Assembly (NCBI RefSeq): GCF_051201685.1
Contig: NZ_CP179213.1
Span: forward strand, 2,108,001 to 2,172,000
Reading direction: 5' to 3'
DNA: 64,000 bases
DNA from: Luminiphilus sp051201685
GTDB taxonomy: Bacteria; Pseudomonadota; Gammaproteobacteria; Pseudomonadales; Halieaceae
Both the position numbers and the translations under genes were made by a program. This document shows positions 36,045 through 45,203 of the stretch, in pieces (within the stretch, counting starts at the first letter, position 1; each line of letters starts with the position of its first letter). The notes below the pieces were generated by a model. That model saw nothing but the letters and a program-made list of their open reading frames with translations, searched no databases and was not told where the DNA came from.

Positions 36045-36333
36045 AGTCGTTTGATCGATCCTTGTCAGTACATTGCTTTTGGGCGGCCTGGGCGTGGGGT
36101 TTATCGACACCACAAGTAGGCTGCCATCCTACGTTTAATTTATTGCAACAGCGACGAAGTTTGTCGAGCGCGCCTCTTCCTATATTCGTACACTCCTGCA
36201 GTCCCGACCGTAGTCTCCATGCTCAAAGTGCCGTTGGCGAACCAGTCTACCCTCTGCGAGCTGTAGTCGACTTAAAACCCACCCAAAACGTTACCCCTGT
36301 GGCGACCAGGGCAAGCAATGATCTTTGATTTGC
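36045..36333. other. Gap between ferredoxin and acyl-CoA dehydrogenase genes
   Basis: Both neighbours read on the minus strand. A promoter for the dehydrogenase gene may lie here, but I recognise no convincing boxes, hairpin or gene. Confidence 0.4.
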
Positions 36334-36663
36334 TTACTCCTCAGGAGCTATTTCCAAGGTCAGACCGTTCATTTCAGGGGTCATGGCTATTTGGCAGCTC
36401 AGGCGCGAGCGTCCCTTATCAAAGTGATCTGAATATGCGAGCAATAGATCTTCAACTTGCTCACGGGGCGGCAAGCGCGACATCCATTCTTCGGAAACAT
36501 AGACGTGACAGGTAGCGCAAGATGCGCAACCACCGCAGGCTGCCTCTACGTCCAGGTCGTTTTCAAAGAGCAGTTGCATCAAGGTATCCTGCCCAGCGCT
36601 TTGCGCTATGTCACTCGTCACACCCTCACGGGAAGTTACGGTGACTTGTGGTAAATCAGACAT
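36334..36663 (-). CDS. Adrenodoxin-type [2Fe-2S] ferredoxin
   Basis: 109 residues. The cluster ligands are Cys43, Cys49, Cys52 and Cys90 (C-x5-C-x2-C-x37-C), the adrenodoxin/putidaredoxin pattern used by bacterial P450s. It likely carries electrons to the P450 at 17375, and perhaps to oxygenases. No matching reductase is in the window. It is divergent from CoA ligase 2 with a motif 1 site in between. Confidence 0.93.
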   Translation of the reverse strand: MSDLPQVTVTSREGVTSDIAQSAGQDTLMQLLFENDLDVEAACGGCASCATCHVYVSEEWMSRLPPREQVEDLLLAYSDHFDKGRSRLSCQIAMTPEMNGLTLEIAPEE

Positions 36664-36820
36664 CGCTTAAACATCTCCTTGGTTTTCAATTCTGGCGCCA
36701 ATGCCGGCGCCAAAACTCGACAGGCCTGCAGGCGCCCACGCTGGCAAGGAGTAAACACTCTCTGCAACGCCCCGCGCAATTTCGATCAACAAGTGGCACA
36801 ATGCCACCGATCGACAACAC

Positions 36821-36838
36821 AAACAATCTTGTTTGTTT
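36821..36838. promoter_or_regulatory. Operator-like site, motif 1, between ferredoxin and CoA ligase 2
   Basis: AAACAATC-TT-GTTTGTTT fits AARCAARC-NN-GYTTGYTT with one difference. The overlapping CAAACAA-TC-TTGTTTG (36820-36835) is a perfect inverted repeat. It is 158 bases from the ferredoxin start and 109 from the ligase start. Confidence 0.6.
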
Positions 36839-36946
36839 GCTTCGTACAGATTGAGATATCCTTAGGCGGGTGTTACATCGCCTGGGAAAGCGAATAGCAA
36901 AAACCGGTGTAGCAATAATAATAGGTTATAGCGCGACAGGAGCTCC

Positions 36947-38536
36947 ATGTCTCGGAACACATATCGTAATACGACGCTAGCTCGAGTAGCCCAGCAGCTG
37001 TATCAGGATTGCCCTAATGACATTGCTATACGCTTTGACGATGGCTCGTGCATAAGTTACGGAGAAGCATGGGAGTCCGGTGCGGCCTTGGCCTCGGCCT
37101 TACTCGCCCGAGGACTTAATCCCGGCGACACAGTAAGCTTTCAGCTTCCCAACAGCCGATTTGCCGTCATTGTCATGGTTGCCGCGGCTATTGGGGGATT
37201 CGTTATAAATCCCATCGTGCCGATATACCGAAATAAAGAGGTGGGTTACATCCTCCGCCATGCAGCAACGCAAGCCCTTTTCATTCCTGCGGAGCTGCGG
37301 GGCTTTAATTACGTAGCCATGATGGAACAGCTTATTAAAGACTGCCCCAACTTGCATCGGGTCATTTATTTAGGTGAAGCACAAGACCTACCCGATAACT
37401 TTGAAACCTTCGATCAGCTACTGGAATCCGGCAGAAATCAGCCCATAGAGCCCGCCCAAGCCGATCCAGATGAGACCAAAATACTACTCTACACGTCGGG
37501 GACAACCGGGAACCCCAAGCAGGTACGTCACAGCCACAACACACTCAACGCCGCCCTTGATAACGGCGTCGACGGCTGGCAGCTAACAGACCAAGACCTC
37601 ATGCTCATGCCCTCTCCAGTGACTCATATCACGGGCTACGTCAATGGTATGGAAATGCCCTTCTTTACACCCACAAAAACGCTGCTTATGTCCCAGTGGG
37701 ACGTGAACAACGCCATCAAACTGATTGAAGCTTATGGCGCCACGACTTGCGTTAGCGCGACGCCATTTCTCAAGGAGCTAGTGGATGCCTGCCAGCACCA
37801 GGGTAAAACCTTACCGGGCTTTCGGTTGTTTGCCTGCGGCGGCGCCTCAGTGCCTGCGGCCCTGATTCATTCAGCTTGGGATTCACTTGATGATTGCCGC
37901 GCCGTACGCGTTTACGGCTCAACCGAAGTTCCCTTGGTGACAGTGGGCTTTCTAGAAGCCGCTCAAAGAGATCTCGCCGCCGAGACAGACGGTCAGGTTG
38001 CCAACTACGACGTGATGATTGTGGATGACAACGGTAATGATGTGGGCTTAAACATCGATGGAGAAATTTTGGCCAAAGGGCCCGCGATGATGTTGGGCTA
38101 TAGTGATGATGAACAAAATCGTGAAGCCTTTACGCCATCGGGCTATTTTCGAACCGGAGATATCGGGCGTTTGCTCGCATCAGGCGCGCTCATTATTTCC
38201 GATCGAAAAAAGGACATCATTATCCGGGGCGGAGAAAATATAGCCGCTAGAGAAATTGAGGATACCCTATTGTTGTCTAACGCTATTGCAGAGGTCGCAA
38301 TTGTTGCTGTACCCCACAGTCGCCTGGGTGAAGGCGTGGGTGCTTGTGTTGTGCCTGCGGCAGGATTTCAAGTAGACATGGACACCCTGCGTGAGATTCT
38401 GGCAACGAGTGGCTTAGCCAAACAGAAATGGCCACAGTATTTGGAGTTGCTTTCTGCGTTACCCAAAACAGCCTCAGGCAAAGTTCAAAAAGACAAATTG
38501 AGACAAAGCATCCGTCAGCAAGGGGTCAGCCTATGA
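36947..38536 (+). CDS. AMP-forming acyl-CoA synthetase (CoA ligase) 2
   Basis: 529 residues. The ATP loop YTSGTTGNPK is at 182-191, TGD lies in FRTGDIG, and DRKKDIIIRGGENI and SGKVQKDKL complete the family pattern. CAGGAG precedes the ATG. It heads a plus-strand unit with two acyl-CoA dehydrogenases and an SDR, so it probably activates the acid they then oxidise. Confidence 0.93.
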   Translation: MSRNTYRNTTLARVAQQLYQDCPNDIAIRFDDGSCISYGEAWESGAALASALLARGLNPGDTVSFQLPNSRFAVIVMVAAAIGGFVINPIVPIYRNKEVGYILRHAATQALFIPAELRGFNYVAMMEQLIKDCPNLHRVIYLGEAQDLPDNFETFDQLLESGRNQPIEPAQADPDETKILLYTSGTTGNPKQVRHSHNTLNAALDNGVDGWQLTDQDLMLMPSPVTHITGYVNGMEMPFFTPTKTLLMSQWDVNNAIKLIEAYGATTCVSATPFLKELVDACQHQGKTLPGFRLFACGGASVPAALIHSAWDSLDDCRAVRVYGSTEVPLVTVGFLEAAQRDLAAETDGQVANYDVMIVDDNGNDVGLNIDGEILAKGPAMMLGYSDDEQNREAFTPSGYFRTGDIGRLLASGALIISDRKKDIIIRGGENIAAREIEDTLLLSNAIAEVAIVAVPHSRLGEGVGACVVPAAGFQVDMDTLREILATSGLAKQKWPQYLELLSALPKTASGKVQKDKLRQSIRQQGVSL

Positions 38537-38581
38537 GGCAACAACTTTTTTCTGCAGACGGCAAAAAAACGAGGCAGCTTC

Positions 38582-39769
38582 ATGATCGATTATGAAAATT
38601 TCCGAAAGTCTGTCAGAGATTTTTTAACAGAAGCCCTTACACCGGAATTGCGTCGAGCCGGCGAACTAACCACCTCCGTATTCTCAGATTTTAAGGCGGC
38701 GCTGGCTTGGCAGAAAAAACTGCACGCCCAAGGTTGGATAGCACCCGACTGGCCTTCCGAATTTGGAGGGCCCGGCTGGGACATACAGCAGCGTTACATC
38801 TTTCAGGAAGAGTGCAAACTCGCCAATGCACCCAGTGTTGTGATGATGGGTATCCAAATGCTGGGCCCCATGCTGATGCATTACGGTACCGAGGAACAAA
38901 AGCAACATTACCTGCCAAGAATGCTCTCGGGGGAGGATATCTGGTGTCAGGGCTATTCAGAGCCCGGCGCGGGCTCCGACCTTGCATCGTTGAAAACCAG
39001 CGCCATTCGCGACGGCGACGACTTCATCGTTAACGGCACCAAAATATGGACCAGCATGGCGCATCATGCCAACCAAATTTTCTGTCTTGTGCGCACAGAT
39101 AAAGACGTGAAACCCCAAGCGGGTATCAGCTTTCTGCTTATCGACCTTGAGACTGCCGGCATTACGATTACACCCATCGTTAGCCTCGACGGTCAGGTCG
39201 AGCAATGTCAGGTCTTCTTCGACGCCGTTAGGGTCCCCTGCGCAAACCTGTTGGGCGCCGAAAATGACGGCTGGTCAGTGGCAAAGTCTTTGCTGGAATT
39301 TGAGCGCGGCGGACATAATTTCACCATTGATGTTAAAAAACAGCTACGCAAAATTCATGACCAGACCAAGCTCACGCCTTGGGGTGAAAAAACCCGCGCA
39401 GACGACCCCGTTTTTCGACATCGGCTCGCTGAGGCGGAAATAGATGCTATAGCGTTGGAACAAACTGAACTCAGAATCAAAGGGACTGTTGAGGCCGGTG
39501 GCAATCCGGGTGCACTGTCCTCTTTGGTTAAGGTTGTAGGCACTGAACTGGGACAGCGCCTCAATGAGCTAAGCATGGATTTAGTCGGGCCAGCTGCAAG
39601 CCCTCAGTGTTTAGATGCACTCGACCCCTATTACGAGGGTGATGCGCCAGTTCCAGATCACGCACTCACTGCCATGGCGGAATACATTAACAACAGGGCC
39701 GCCACCATCTACGGCGGCACTGCAGAGATACAGCGCACGATTATCGCCAAAAAGGTGTTGGGACTATGA
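38582..39769 (+). CDS. Acyl-CoA dehydrogenase, subunit 1 of a likely heteromer
   Basis: 395 residues. CQGYSEPGAGSDLA at 122-135 is the flavin loop. YGGTAEIQR at 377-385 has Gly where medium-chain dehydrogenases have the catalytic Glu (YEGT), so the base must lie elsewhere or in a partner. The next gene encodes a second, shorter member 27 bases on. Unlike pairs of this type form alpha2beta2 dehydrogenases for steroid-type acyl-CoAs in Actinobacteria and Proteobacteria. Confidence 0.92.
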   Translation: MIDYENFRKSVRDFLTEALTPELRRAGELTTSVFSDFKAALAWQKKLHAQGWIAPDWPSEFGGPGWDIQQRYIFQEECKLANAPSVVMMGIQMLGPMLMHYGTEEQKQHYLPRMLSGEDIWCQGYSEPGAGSDLASLKTSAIRDGDDFIVNGTKIWTSMAHHANQIFCLVRTDKDVKPQAGISFLLIDLETAGITITPIVSLDGQVEQCQVFFDAVRVPCANLLGAENDGWSVAKSLLEFERGGHNFTIDVKKQLRKIHDQTKLTPWGEKTRADDPVFRHRLAEAEIDAIALEQTELRIKGTVEAGGNPGALSSLVKVVGTELGQRLNELSMDLVGPAASPQCLDALDPYYEGDAPVPDHALTAMAEYINNRAATIYGGTAEIQRTIIAKKVLGL

Positions 39770-39796
39770 CCCGTCAAATTCAGATGAGGTTCAACC

Positions 39797-40873
39797 GTGA
39801 CTGATGAACAAAAGATGTTGCAGGACAGTGCAGAGCGCTACCTCAGGGAAAATTATGAGTTCGCCAGCAGGCAGAACGCTCTAGACAGCGGGCACGCAAT
39901 TGACCTCGATCGCTGGCAGGCCTTCTCTGATATGGGGTGGGCAGCGATGACTGCTCCTGAAGATGCTGACGGCTTTGGCTTCGGACTCGCTGATATCGCG
40001 CCGGTTATAGAATCATTCGGCTATTACCTTGTTCGCGAACCCTTGCTGGAATCTGCTGTGCTTGCCGGAGGCGTCATTGCGGCGGCATCCGAAACTGCCA
40101 AAGCACAATACCTTCCGGGAATCATTGACGGCTCCATAATTGCCACTATTCCTCAGAGAAACACCGCGCCATTGACCATACATACTGTCGATGGGGAAGA
40201 CCGCCTGAGGGGAGACCTTCAATTTGTACCCTCCGGTGGCACTGCTAGCCACATTCTGGCGCCAACTAAGCACGGCAATCAAAACCACTGGGCGATAATT
40301 GATTTGTCTCAATCAGGGACTTCACGAGTGGTTTATCAAAGCCACGATGGACGGCAAGGCGCGCACATTTCTGTTGACCAGGCTTATGATGGGAGCTGTA
40401 TTTTATTGTCGGGAGCTGACGCAGACGCAGCGACTGACGCACTTTATACCCGCGCCATGCTAGTAGCTGCAGCAGAAGGCGTCGGCGCTATGCAGGGCGC
40501 CTTAGATTCAACCGTCGAGTACACTCGACAGCGCGAGCAATTTGGTCAGCCCCTGTCGTCCTTTCAAGCACTGCAACACCGAATGGCAGATATGCTGATA
40601 CAAACCGAATTAGCCCGCTCTCTGGTGCTCGCGGCCTGCCAGGCATGGGATACTCAGGCTGAAAATGCCTCAACACTGGCACTGGCAGCAAAAGCTAAAG
40701 TTGATTTAGCAGCGCGTAACGTGACCCAAGAAGCTATTCAAATGCATGGTGGGATCGCAACCACCAACGAGTATAAAGTAGGCCACTATTTTAAGCGTGT
40801 CGCCTTACTCGAAAGCTGGCCCCAACACCGTGATGCACTGATTGCAGAATTCATTCAGCGCCGAGAGGCGTAA
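39797..40873 (+). CDS. Acyl-CoA dehydrogenase, subunit 2 of a likely heteromer
   Basis: 358 residues from GTG 39797. The flavin region is degenerate compared with subunit 1 (no SEPGAGSD loop is visible), while the C-terminal part MHGGIATTNEYKVGHYFKR is typical. This fits the smaller subunit of a heteromeric dehydrogenase made with the 38582-39769 protein. Confidence 0.9.
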   Translation: MTDEQKMLQDSAERYLRENYEFASRQNALDSGHAIDLDRWQAFSDMGWAAMTAPEDADGFGFGLADIAPVIESFGYYLVREPLLESAVLAGGVIAAASETAKAQYLPGIIDGSIIATIPQRNTAPLTIHTVDGEDRLRGDLQFVPSGGTASHILAPTKHGNQNHWAIIDLSQSGTSRVVYQSHDGRQGAHISVDQAYDGSCILLSGADADAATDALYTRAMLVAAAEGVGAMQGALDSTVEYTRQREQFGQPLSSFQALQHRMADMLIQTELARSLVLAACQAWDTQAENASTLALAAKAKVDLAARNVTQEAIQMHGGIATTNEYKVGHYFKRVALLESWPQHRDALIAEFIQRREA

Positions 40874-40929
40874 GTCACGGCGAACTAAACCACTATTAAT
40901 AACAAGTCAGCCCCAACAGGAGAAATACA

Positions 40930-41691
40930 ATGGATCTAGAGCTCAACGGAAAAGTGGCCTTGATTACCGGTTCGACCAAAGGTATCGGTCGTGGAATTGC
41001 AGAGCGATTAGCTGCGGAGGGCTGCCATGTCGGCATCTGTGCCCGTAATGAAGCAGAAGTAACAGCTGCCATCAGTGAACTCGAAGCCCACGGCGTTAAA
41101 GTCGCAGGCGCTGCCGTCGACGTCGCCAGTGCGGATTCCATGCAAGCTTGGGTGGACCACTGTGTCGCCACCCTGGGTGGCGTCGATATTTTTGTTTCCA
41201 ACGTATCGGCTGGCGGTGCAGATGCTTCAGAAGACGGATGGCGTGCAAACTTTGAGGTCGACATGCTCGCTACGTGGCGCGGCGTCCAGCAGGTAACACC
41301 GCACCTAGAAAAATCCGACGCGGGCAACATTGTCGTCATCTCGTCCACGGCGGCCCTGGAAGCCTTTGCAGGCGCTGTGCCCTACAGCGCAGTGAAAGCC
41401 GCCCTTCTCAACTACGCGGGCAACCTCGCTCAGGATATGGCGCCCAAAGGTATCCGAGTGAACTCAGTCAGCCCGGGACCCGTGTTTATTGATGGGGGAG
41501 CTTGGGACGACATTAAGCAGGCAATGCCCGAAATTTATGAAGGGACAGTCGCAGCTATTCCCATGGGTCGTATGGGCAGTGCCGCAGAAGTTGCCGATGC
41601 TGTGGCCTTCCTGGCGAGCCCGCGCTCAGGCTTCACAACTGGGACCAACATGGTGCTCGACGGCGGCTTTACCAAGCGTCTACAATTCTAG
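40930..41691 (+). CDS. Short-chain dehydrogenase/reductase (SDR)
   Basis: 253 residues. TGSTKGIG near the start, SNVSAG in place of NNAG, ISSTAA and YSAVK. CAGGAG precedes the ATG. It ends in VLDGGFTKRLQF. Last in the ligase and dehydrogenase unit, where it may act as the 3-hydroxyacyl-CoA dehydrogenase (inference). Confidence 0.91.
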   Translation: MDLELNGKVALITGSTKGIGRGIAERLAAEGCHVGICARNEAEVTAAISELEAHGVKVAGAAVDVASADSMQAWVDHCVATLGGVDIFVSNVSAGGADASEDGWRANFEVDMLATWRGVQQVTPHLEKSDAGNIVVISSTAALEAFAGAVPYSAVKAALLNYAGNLAQDMAPKGIRVNSVSPGPVFIDGGAWDDIKQAMPEIYEGTVAAIPMGRMGSAAEVADAVAFLASPRSGFTTGTNMVLDGGFTKRLQF

Positions 41692-41698
41692 GATCAAC

Positions 41699-41724
41699 GC
41701 GGTGTGGATGCAGATCCACACCGC
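41699..41724. terminator. Stem-loop between convergent SDR and Rieske D genes
   Basis: GCGGTGTGGAT, loop GCAG and ATCCACACCGC form an 11-pair perfect stem in the gap between the stops at 41691 and 41748. The T run after it is poor. It probably ends transcription from one or both sides. Confidence 0.75.
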
Positions 41725-41747
41725 TCTGGCTTTACTGAAACGTTTAG

Positions 41748-43085
41748 CTAGGGCGAAGCCATAAGATCGTTAAGGTGCTCGTGAAACGCTTGCACTCGCC
41801 GCTCTTGGTTTGGCATCCAAAACCCCTGAAACCCCGACGATGCCAAGCCCGCTTGCTGAGCCTTGGCAATACTCAAATCCTGATCTGCGGTAGTGCCAAG
41901 GGTTTGCTCCCCGTATGTAACATACTCATGTTCAGCATCAGTGACCGGCAAATCAGGCCCCCCTGCGGGTGATGGCGTCATCGTTTGGCCATCGACGCGG
42001 TTCACTAACCACCAGTGATCAAAATAACAGCGGTCCGCTTGTGTCGGATGCGGTCTCGGTCTCAGTAGCTGTACGCCATCAGGGCCTACTGTAATGACGT
42101 TATTGGGAAAAATGTTGTAGATCACATAATCAGTGAGCTGATAATTGGACCGATAAGCGTAATGCAAAAAGCCCCGCTCAGCTCCCAACTCACGCTTGGA
42201 CTTCTGTATCGAAATACGAAGATCACTCCATGTTTCCCTTCCTTGATAGTCATCACTATCAACTCCCCAGGCCTGAGCCATCGTCTTTAGCGGCTCGCCG
42301 ATAACTTCAGAACCATATTGCTGTGACGGCATAAAGGCAGGAAACCACCCCCGGTTATGCCCTCTGGGAAAAAGGTCAAATTGACAGTCTTGATAATCCG
42401 CGGCGATGTAAGGAATCAGCTCCGGATGAAGCACTTTAACGTGGTAAGCCTCGTTAAAATTATCCGTGATTATTTTCCAGTTAGACTCTGCGTCCGCTGT
42501 AATATCAAGCACCCGCACCATCGCTTCCATACGATGTGAGTCGAGCTCGCTTGTGATTTGCTCACCTAAAAACTCCTCTAATGGAACGGCCTTTGCGTCG
42601 AGGTTGTACCAGATCAGGCCAAAGCGCTCACAGCATAAAACCTCATGCAGCCGCGCACGACCACAGGGACTCTCACGAAAATCCTCCTCGTCGGGCACCG
42701 CAACGACAGTGCCCTCCCAGTCGAATTGCCAGCCGTGATAAGGGCAGTGAAATCGCTCGACTGCACCCTCAGCAGCATCAGTAATTCGCGTACCGCGATG
42801 GGGGCAGACGTTGAGAAATGCCTTGGCGCTGCCGTCGGCTTGCCGCACTAAAATGACCGACTCATGACCAATTTCAGTCGTCAGATAATCGCCGGGCTCC
42901 GTCATTTGATAGGACACTCCCCCAATGTTCCAAACCCTACGCCATACCTGCTCTAGCTCGCGCTGCAGATATTCATTAGAGGTGTAACGGTCCGCAGTGA
43001 TAGAGTCACCCCTGAGTGCAGGCTCAGCTTGCTTGGGCGGTCGATCGAGCTCTAGGGGCAATGTAATGGGCTCACGTGCGGTCAT
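41748..43085 (-). CDS. Rieske non-heme iron oxygenase, alpha subunit (D)
   Basis: 445 residues. The Rieske ligands are Cys94, His96, Cys114 and His117 (CPHRG and CPYHGW), and the iron site H-x4-H is in NEAYHVKVLH. AAGGGA precedes the ATG at 43085. It is a single gene, divergent from a ThuA-like gene and convergent with an SDR gene. Confidence 0.94.
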   Translation of the reverse strand: MTAREPITLPLELDRPPKQAEPALRGDSITADRYTSNEYLQRELEQVWRRVWNIGGVSYQMTEPGDYLTTEIGHESVILVRQADGSAKAFLNVCPHRGTRITDAAEGAVERFHCPYHGWQFDWEGTVVAVPDEEDFRESPCGRARLHEVLCCERFGLIWYNLDAKAVPLEEFLGEQITSELDSHRMEAMVRVLDITADAESNWKIITDNFNEAYHVKVLHPELIPYIAADYQDCQFDLFPRGHNRGWFPAFMPSQQYGSEVIGEPLKTMAQAWGVDSDDYQGRETWSDLRISIQKSKRELGAERGFLHYAYRSNYQLTDYVIYNIFPNNVITVGPDGVQLLRPRPHPTQADRCYFDHWWLVNRVDGQTMTPSPAGGPDLPVTDAEHEYVTYGEQTLGTTADQDLSIAKAQQAGLASSGFQGFWMPNQERRVQAFHEHLNDLMASP

Positions 43086-43218
43086 AAAGATCCCTTAATC
43101 AATACTGATAAAACAATACCATCAATGTAACGGTGACGTTTAAAAAGACAAGCCAAAGGCATCGACAATACCTAGGCACTACAGACACTTCTACGATAGT
43201 GACAGGGAAGCCAAAACC

Positions 43219-44016
43219 ATGGGCATTATTAATTACCAACCTGAACTCAGCGCGCTAGTCGCGACCAAGGGACACCCCTACCCAAAAGATGCTTTCAGCG
43301 AATGCTTAGATAGTCTGGCTGGCATTACCTGCACGGTGGTGGAGCAGCCTGCCAGTCAAAAGTTTTTAGACCCTGCATTGGCCGCCCCCTATGACGTGTT
43401 GGTTTTTTACGATATGCCGGGCATTGATTTCAGCGAGCAGCCCCCGACAGCTACAAGGCCCCCAAAGCGCTTACAAGAAAACATGAGTCGACTTTTGGAG
43501 GCCGGTAAGGGCATGGTGTTTCTCCACCACGCTCTGGCCGCTTGGCCGATGTGGCCAGAGTTTGGAGAGATTATTGGTGGACGATTTTTCTACAGCCCTC
43601 AAGACTGTCGAGGTCGGCCAGTCCTGGATTCAGGCTATCGCCATGAGGTGACGCATGACATCTCATTGGCCTCCCCTGATCACCCCGTTACTCAGGGGCT
43701 GCCAGAAAATTTTCAATTAACCGATGAACTTTATTTATGTGAAATCTTTGATGACTCGGTACACCCTCTGCTCACCAGCAACTATTCCTTTATTCGGGAG
43801 AATTTTTACTCGGCTCATCACGCTGTGACAGGAAAAATGTACTGCAACGAGGGCTGGTATCCCACCGAGGGGTCATCACTGGTAGGGTGGACTAGACATC
43901 ACAAAAACAGCCGCATCGTTTACCTACAACCGGGAGACGGCGCCGAAACGCTTGGCGATGTCCATTATCGACTGCTGTTAGCAAACGCCATTCGCTGGGC
44001 CGCCAATAACGCCTAA
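43219..44016 (+). CDS. ThuA-like protein (2)
   Basis: 265 residues. VLVFYDMPGIDF, GKGMVFLHHALAAW and HPVTQGLPENFQ mark the ThuA fold. It ends in LLLANAIRWAANN, the usual C-terminal helix. AGGGAAG lies before the ATG. It is divergent from Rieske D, which again puts a ThuA-like gene beside a Rieske gene. No signal peptide is seen. Confidence 0.87.
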   Translation: MGIINYQPELSALVATKGHPYPKDAFSECLDSLAGITCTVVEQPASQKFLDPALAAPYDVLVFYDMPGIDFSEQPPTATRPPKRLQENMSRLLEAGKGMVFLHHALAAWPMWPEFGEIIGGRFFYSPQDCRGRPVLDSGYRHEVTHDISLASPDHPVTQGLPENFQLTDELYLCEIFDDSVHPLLTSNYSFIRENFYSAHHAVTGKMYCNEGWYPTEGSSLVGWTRHHKNSRIVYLQPGDGAETLGDVHYRLLLANAIRWAANNA

Positions 44017-44056
44017 TTTACTCCTTAAGCGTTATGGCAGCGCATCAAGCAATCCC

Positions 44057-45073
44057 CTAACCCTCGCCAACAGCGACGAGATTTTTACCTTGGGTAGTGC
44101 CCGCCATCATGGCACTGTAGGCAGCCCCTGCCCCCGGCAACCCCTGTGTGATGTTCTCCATTGCTTTGAGTTTCCCTGATAGCAACCAAGATTCCAGAGC
44201 GGCTGATGCTGCGGGCAAATCATCGAGATAGCTGTACAGCAGGAATCCCTGCATTTTCAGTTGTCGCTCCACAACTTGCCATAGGTTGTATAACGGCGTC
44301 GGCGTCGCCGCGTTGTTATAGTCGGAGATCATCCCGCAACCCACGATACGGCCGCCCTGAGCCATAGTCATTAAAGCGGCATCAAGGGTCGCCCCACCCA
44401 CATTGTCGAAGTAAACGTTCACGCCCTCTGGGCAGGTTCGAGCAAGAGCTGCAGCCAAATCTGGCTCTTTACGATAGTTGACAACAGCGTGGGCACCCAA
44501 CTCTTTTAACACCACCTCGGCCTTATCGTCAGCACCAACAATGCCCACCACGCGGCACCCCTCAAGGGCGGCAATTTGACAGGCCATACTGCCCGTTGCC
44601 CCCGCGGCAGCACTCACTAGAACCGTCTCTCCGGATTTAATACCACCAATGCGATGGAGCCCGACATAGGCCGTCTGACCCGAGCCACCCAATGCTCCGG
44701 CATACCAACTCAGGGGGAGCGCCGGGTTGGGGGTAAGCTTTCTGAGTAGCACTGTATTCCCGTCACTGAGAGAGTAGTCCTCCCAGTGGTGTAAGCCAAA
44801 AACTAGATCTCCTGGCTCAAAACCCAGCAGTTGAGAGGTTTCTACACGGGCTATAGATGGGCCCCTTATGGCGCCGCCCAAGGCAATAGGTTCAAAATAA
44901 TTCGCTGTACCGTCTAACCAGCTTCGGATGGCGGCCTCTAAAGACAGGTAAAGATTGCGAACCACCATCTGCCCCGGGCCTGCACTAGGCACTGGCGCTG
45001 TAACTAGACGAAAATCATCTGCGACGGGTACACCCTGAGGGTGAGCAGCAAGCACGACTTGGCGATTTATCAT
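44057..45073 (-). CDS. NADP-dependent zinc-free MDR reductase, CurA/PTGR1-like (3)
   Basis: 338 residues. The cofactor loop is AAAGATGSMACQIAAL and FDNVGG follows. AAGAGG precedes the ATG. It should reduce an activated double bond with NADPH. It is a single gene, divergent from the PQQ gene at 45204. Confidence 0.92.
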   Translation of the reverse strand: MINRQVVLAAHPQGVPVADDFRLVTAPVPSAGPGQMVVRNLYLSLEAAIRSWLDGTANYFEPIALGGAIRGPSIARVETSQLLGFEPGDLVFGLHHWEDYSLSDGNTVLLRKLTPNPALPLSWYAGALGGSGQTAYVGLHRIGGIKSGETVLVSAAAGATGSMACQIAALEGCRVVGIVGADDKAEVVLKELGAHAVVNYRKEPDLAAALARTCPEGVNVYFDNVGGATLDAALMTMAQGGRIVGCGMISDYNNAATPTPLYNLWQVVERQLKMQGFLLYSYLDDLPAASAALESWLLSGKLKAMENITQGLPGAGAAYSAMMAGTTQGKNLVAVGEG

Positions 45074-45203
45074 GTCAAACCTCTTGTTATTTTAATCTGC
45101 TCCATAGGGATACAGCGCAAAAAAACCTTATACTGATGCCATAAGAATTCCAACCAAAAACACCGACGACGACATTAACAACGAGTCGCGGTAGAGGGGT
45201 CTC

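Noticed and set aside
36062..36328. An 88-residue plus-strand frame in the gap before the ferredoxin gene
   Set aside because: No ribosome site and low-complexity composition. Likely chance.
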